Shown: positions 63,939-64,000 of the stretch, piece by piece
How positions within the stretch are numbered: position 1 is the first letter of the stretch
Layout: each line of letters starts with the position of its first letter
Assembly: GCA_964411875.1 (NCBI GenBank)
Contig: CAYPMT010000001.1
Coordinates: 7,926-71,925, forward strand
Source of the DNA: Aliikangiella sp964411875
GTDB lineage: Bacteria; Pseudomonadota; Gammaproteobacteria; Enterobacterales; Kangiellaceae
Direction: 5' to 3'
DNA length: 64,000 nt
Notes under the pieces: generated by a model
What the model was told of the DNA's origin: nothing
Seen by the model: the letters and a program-made list of their open reading frames with translations, nothing else
Databases searched by the model: none
Program-made: the position numbers and the translations under genes

Positions 63939-63967
63939 CTGGATCCCGTGTCAAGCACGGGATGACG
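63939..63967 (-). repeat. REP-like palindromic repeat, right copy (inverted)
   Basis: Inverted partner of the unit at 63759-63787, with one difference. The 151 AT-rich bases between the copies contain no gene. The pair may be a BIME-like unit or the ends of a small miniature element. Confidence 0.85.
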
Positions 63968-64000
63968 TTGTGTGGATATTTAACGTTTGAACTAACAGGT

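Larger units (their letters stand above)
63625..64000. other. Non-coding right edge holding a REP-like pair
   Basis: After ung no convincing gene is seen. An 89-codon frame (63642-63911) runs through one of the repeats and lacks a ribosome-binding site. The main content is the inverted repeat pair listed separately. An imperfect hairpin of its own (CAAACC...GGGTTTG arms, about 63857-63893) lies between the two copies. Confidence 0.6.

Noticed and set aside
1..64000. CRISPR arrays, prophage genes, insertion-sequence transposases, rRNA operons, known defence systems
   Set aside because: None were seen: no regularly spaced repeats, no phage structural genes, no transposase or Cas motifs in the translated frames.

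Overview
This is a chromosomal segment of an AT-rich gammaproteobacterium, probably free-living and aquatic. The evidence is the set of gammaproteobacterial operons in conserved order (dksA-gluQ, pepA-holC-valS with divergent lptFG, xerD-dsbC, recJ, ispB/rplU-rpmA-obgE, ybgC-tolQRAB-pal-cpoB-queE-queC, ndk-rlmN-pilW-rodZ-ispG-hisS-yfgM-bamB-der). MotY points to a sodium-driven polar flagellum, and a TonB receptor is paired with a beta-propeller phytase. A Kangiella/Aliikangiella-like bacterium would fit, but that is a guess from gene content. Most of the window is ordinary, tightly packed core genome.

Layout. 0-2.5 kb: end of dksA, gluQ and a GT-B-like glycosyltransferase. 2.8-4.4 kb: a Wzi-family outer-membrane protein. 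4.4-9.7 kb: motility block with motY next to rnt, then flgA-flgM-flgN facing cheV-cheR; the usual flgB-flgL operon does not follow. 9.9-11.7 kb: a lone GspE/PilB-type ATPase. 11.7-13.8 kb: the one clearly accessory and damaged stretch. It holds unrecognised small membrane and lipoprotein genes broken by two apparent frameshifts and two in-frame TGA codons, a 100-N assembly gap and a palindromic repeat. 13.8-16.1 kb: glyoxalase I and a membrane-anchored protein of unknown function. 16.1-20.1 kb: phytase and TonB-dependent receptor. 20.2-27.5 kb: valS-holC-pepA and divergent lptF-lptG. 27.6-30.2 kb: an unknown helical protein, trmJ, an IscS-like desulfurase without the isc operon, and tRNA-Lys(UUU). 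30.2-36.5 kb: xerD, dsbC, a Mth938-like protein, an RpfE-like protein, recJ, yacG and ppiC. 36.5-46.1 kb: pckA, ispB, rplU-rpmA-obgE, rpsT, a diguanylate cyclase, a thiolase and two TlpA-like lipoproteins. 46.3-64 kb: Tol-Pal, queuosine genes, ndk through der, ung, and a REP-like inverted repeat pair at the right edge.

Themes. Envelope biogenesis dominates (LptFG, Tol-Pal, BamB, RodZ, DsbC, Wzi, PilW), together with translation and tRNA modification (ValS, HisS, GluQ, TrmJ, QueE/QueC, RlmN, L21, L27, S20). The phytase and its receptor probably form a phosphate-scavenging unit. No prophage, CRISPR array, insertion sequence or rRNA gene was found. I saw no convincing new multi-gene defence or metabolic system. 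The best candidates for something undescribed are the degraded 11.8-13.8 kb cluster, the unknown proteins at 14.4 kb and 27.6 kb, and several palindromic control-like sites.
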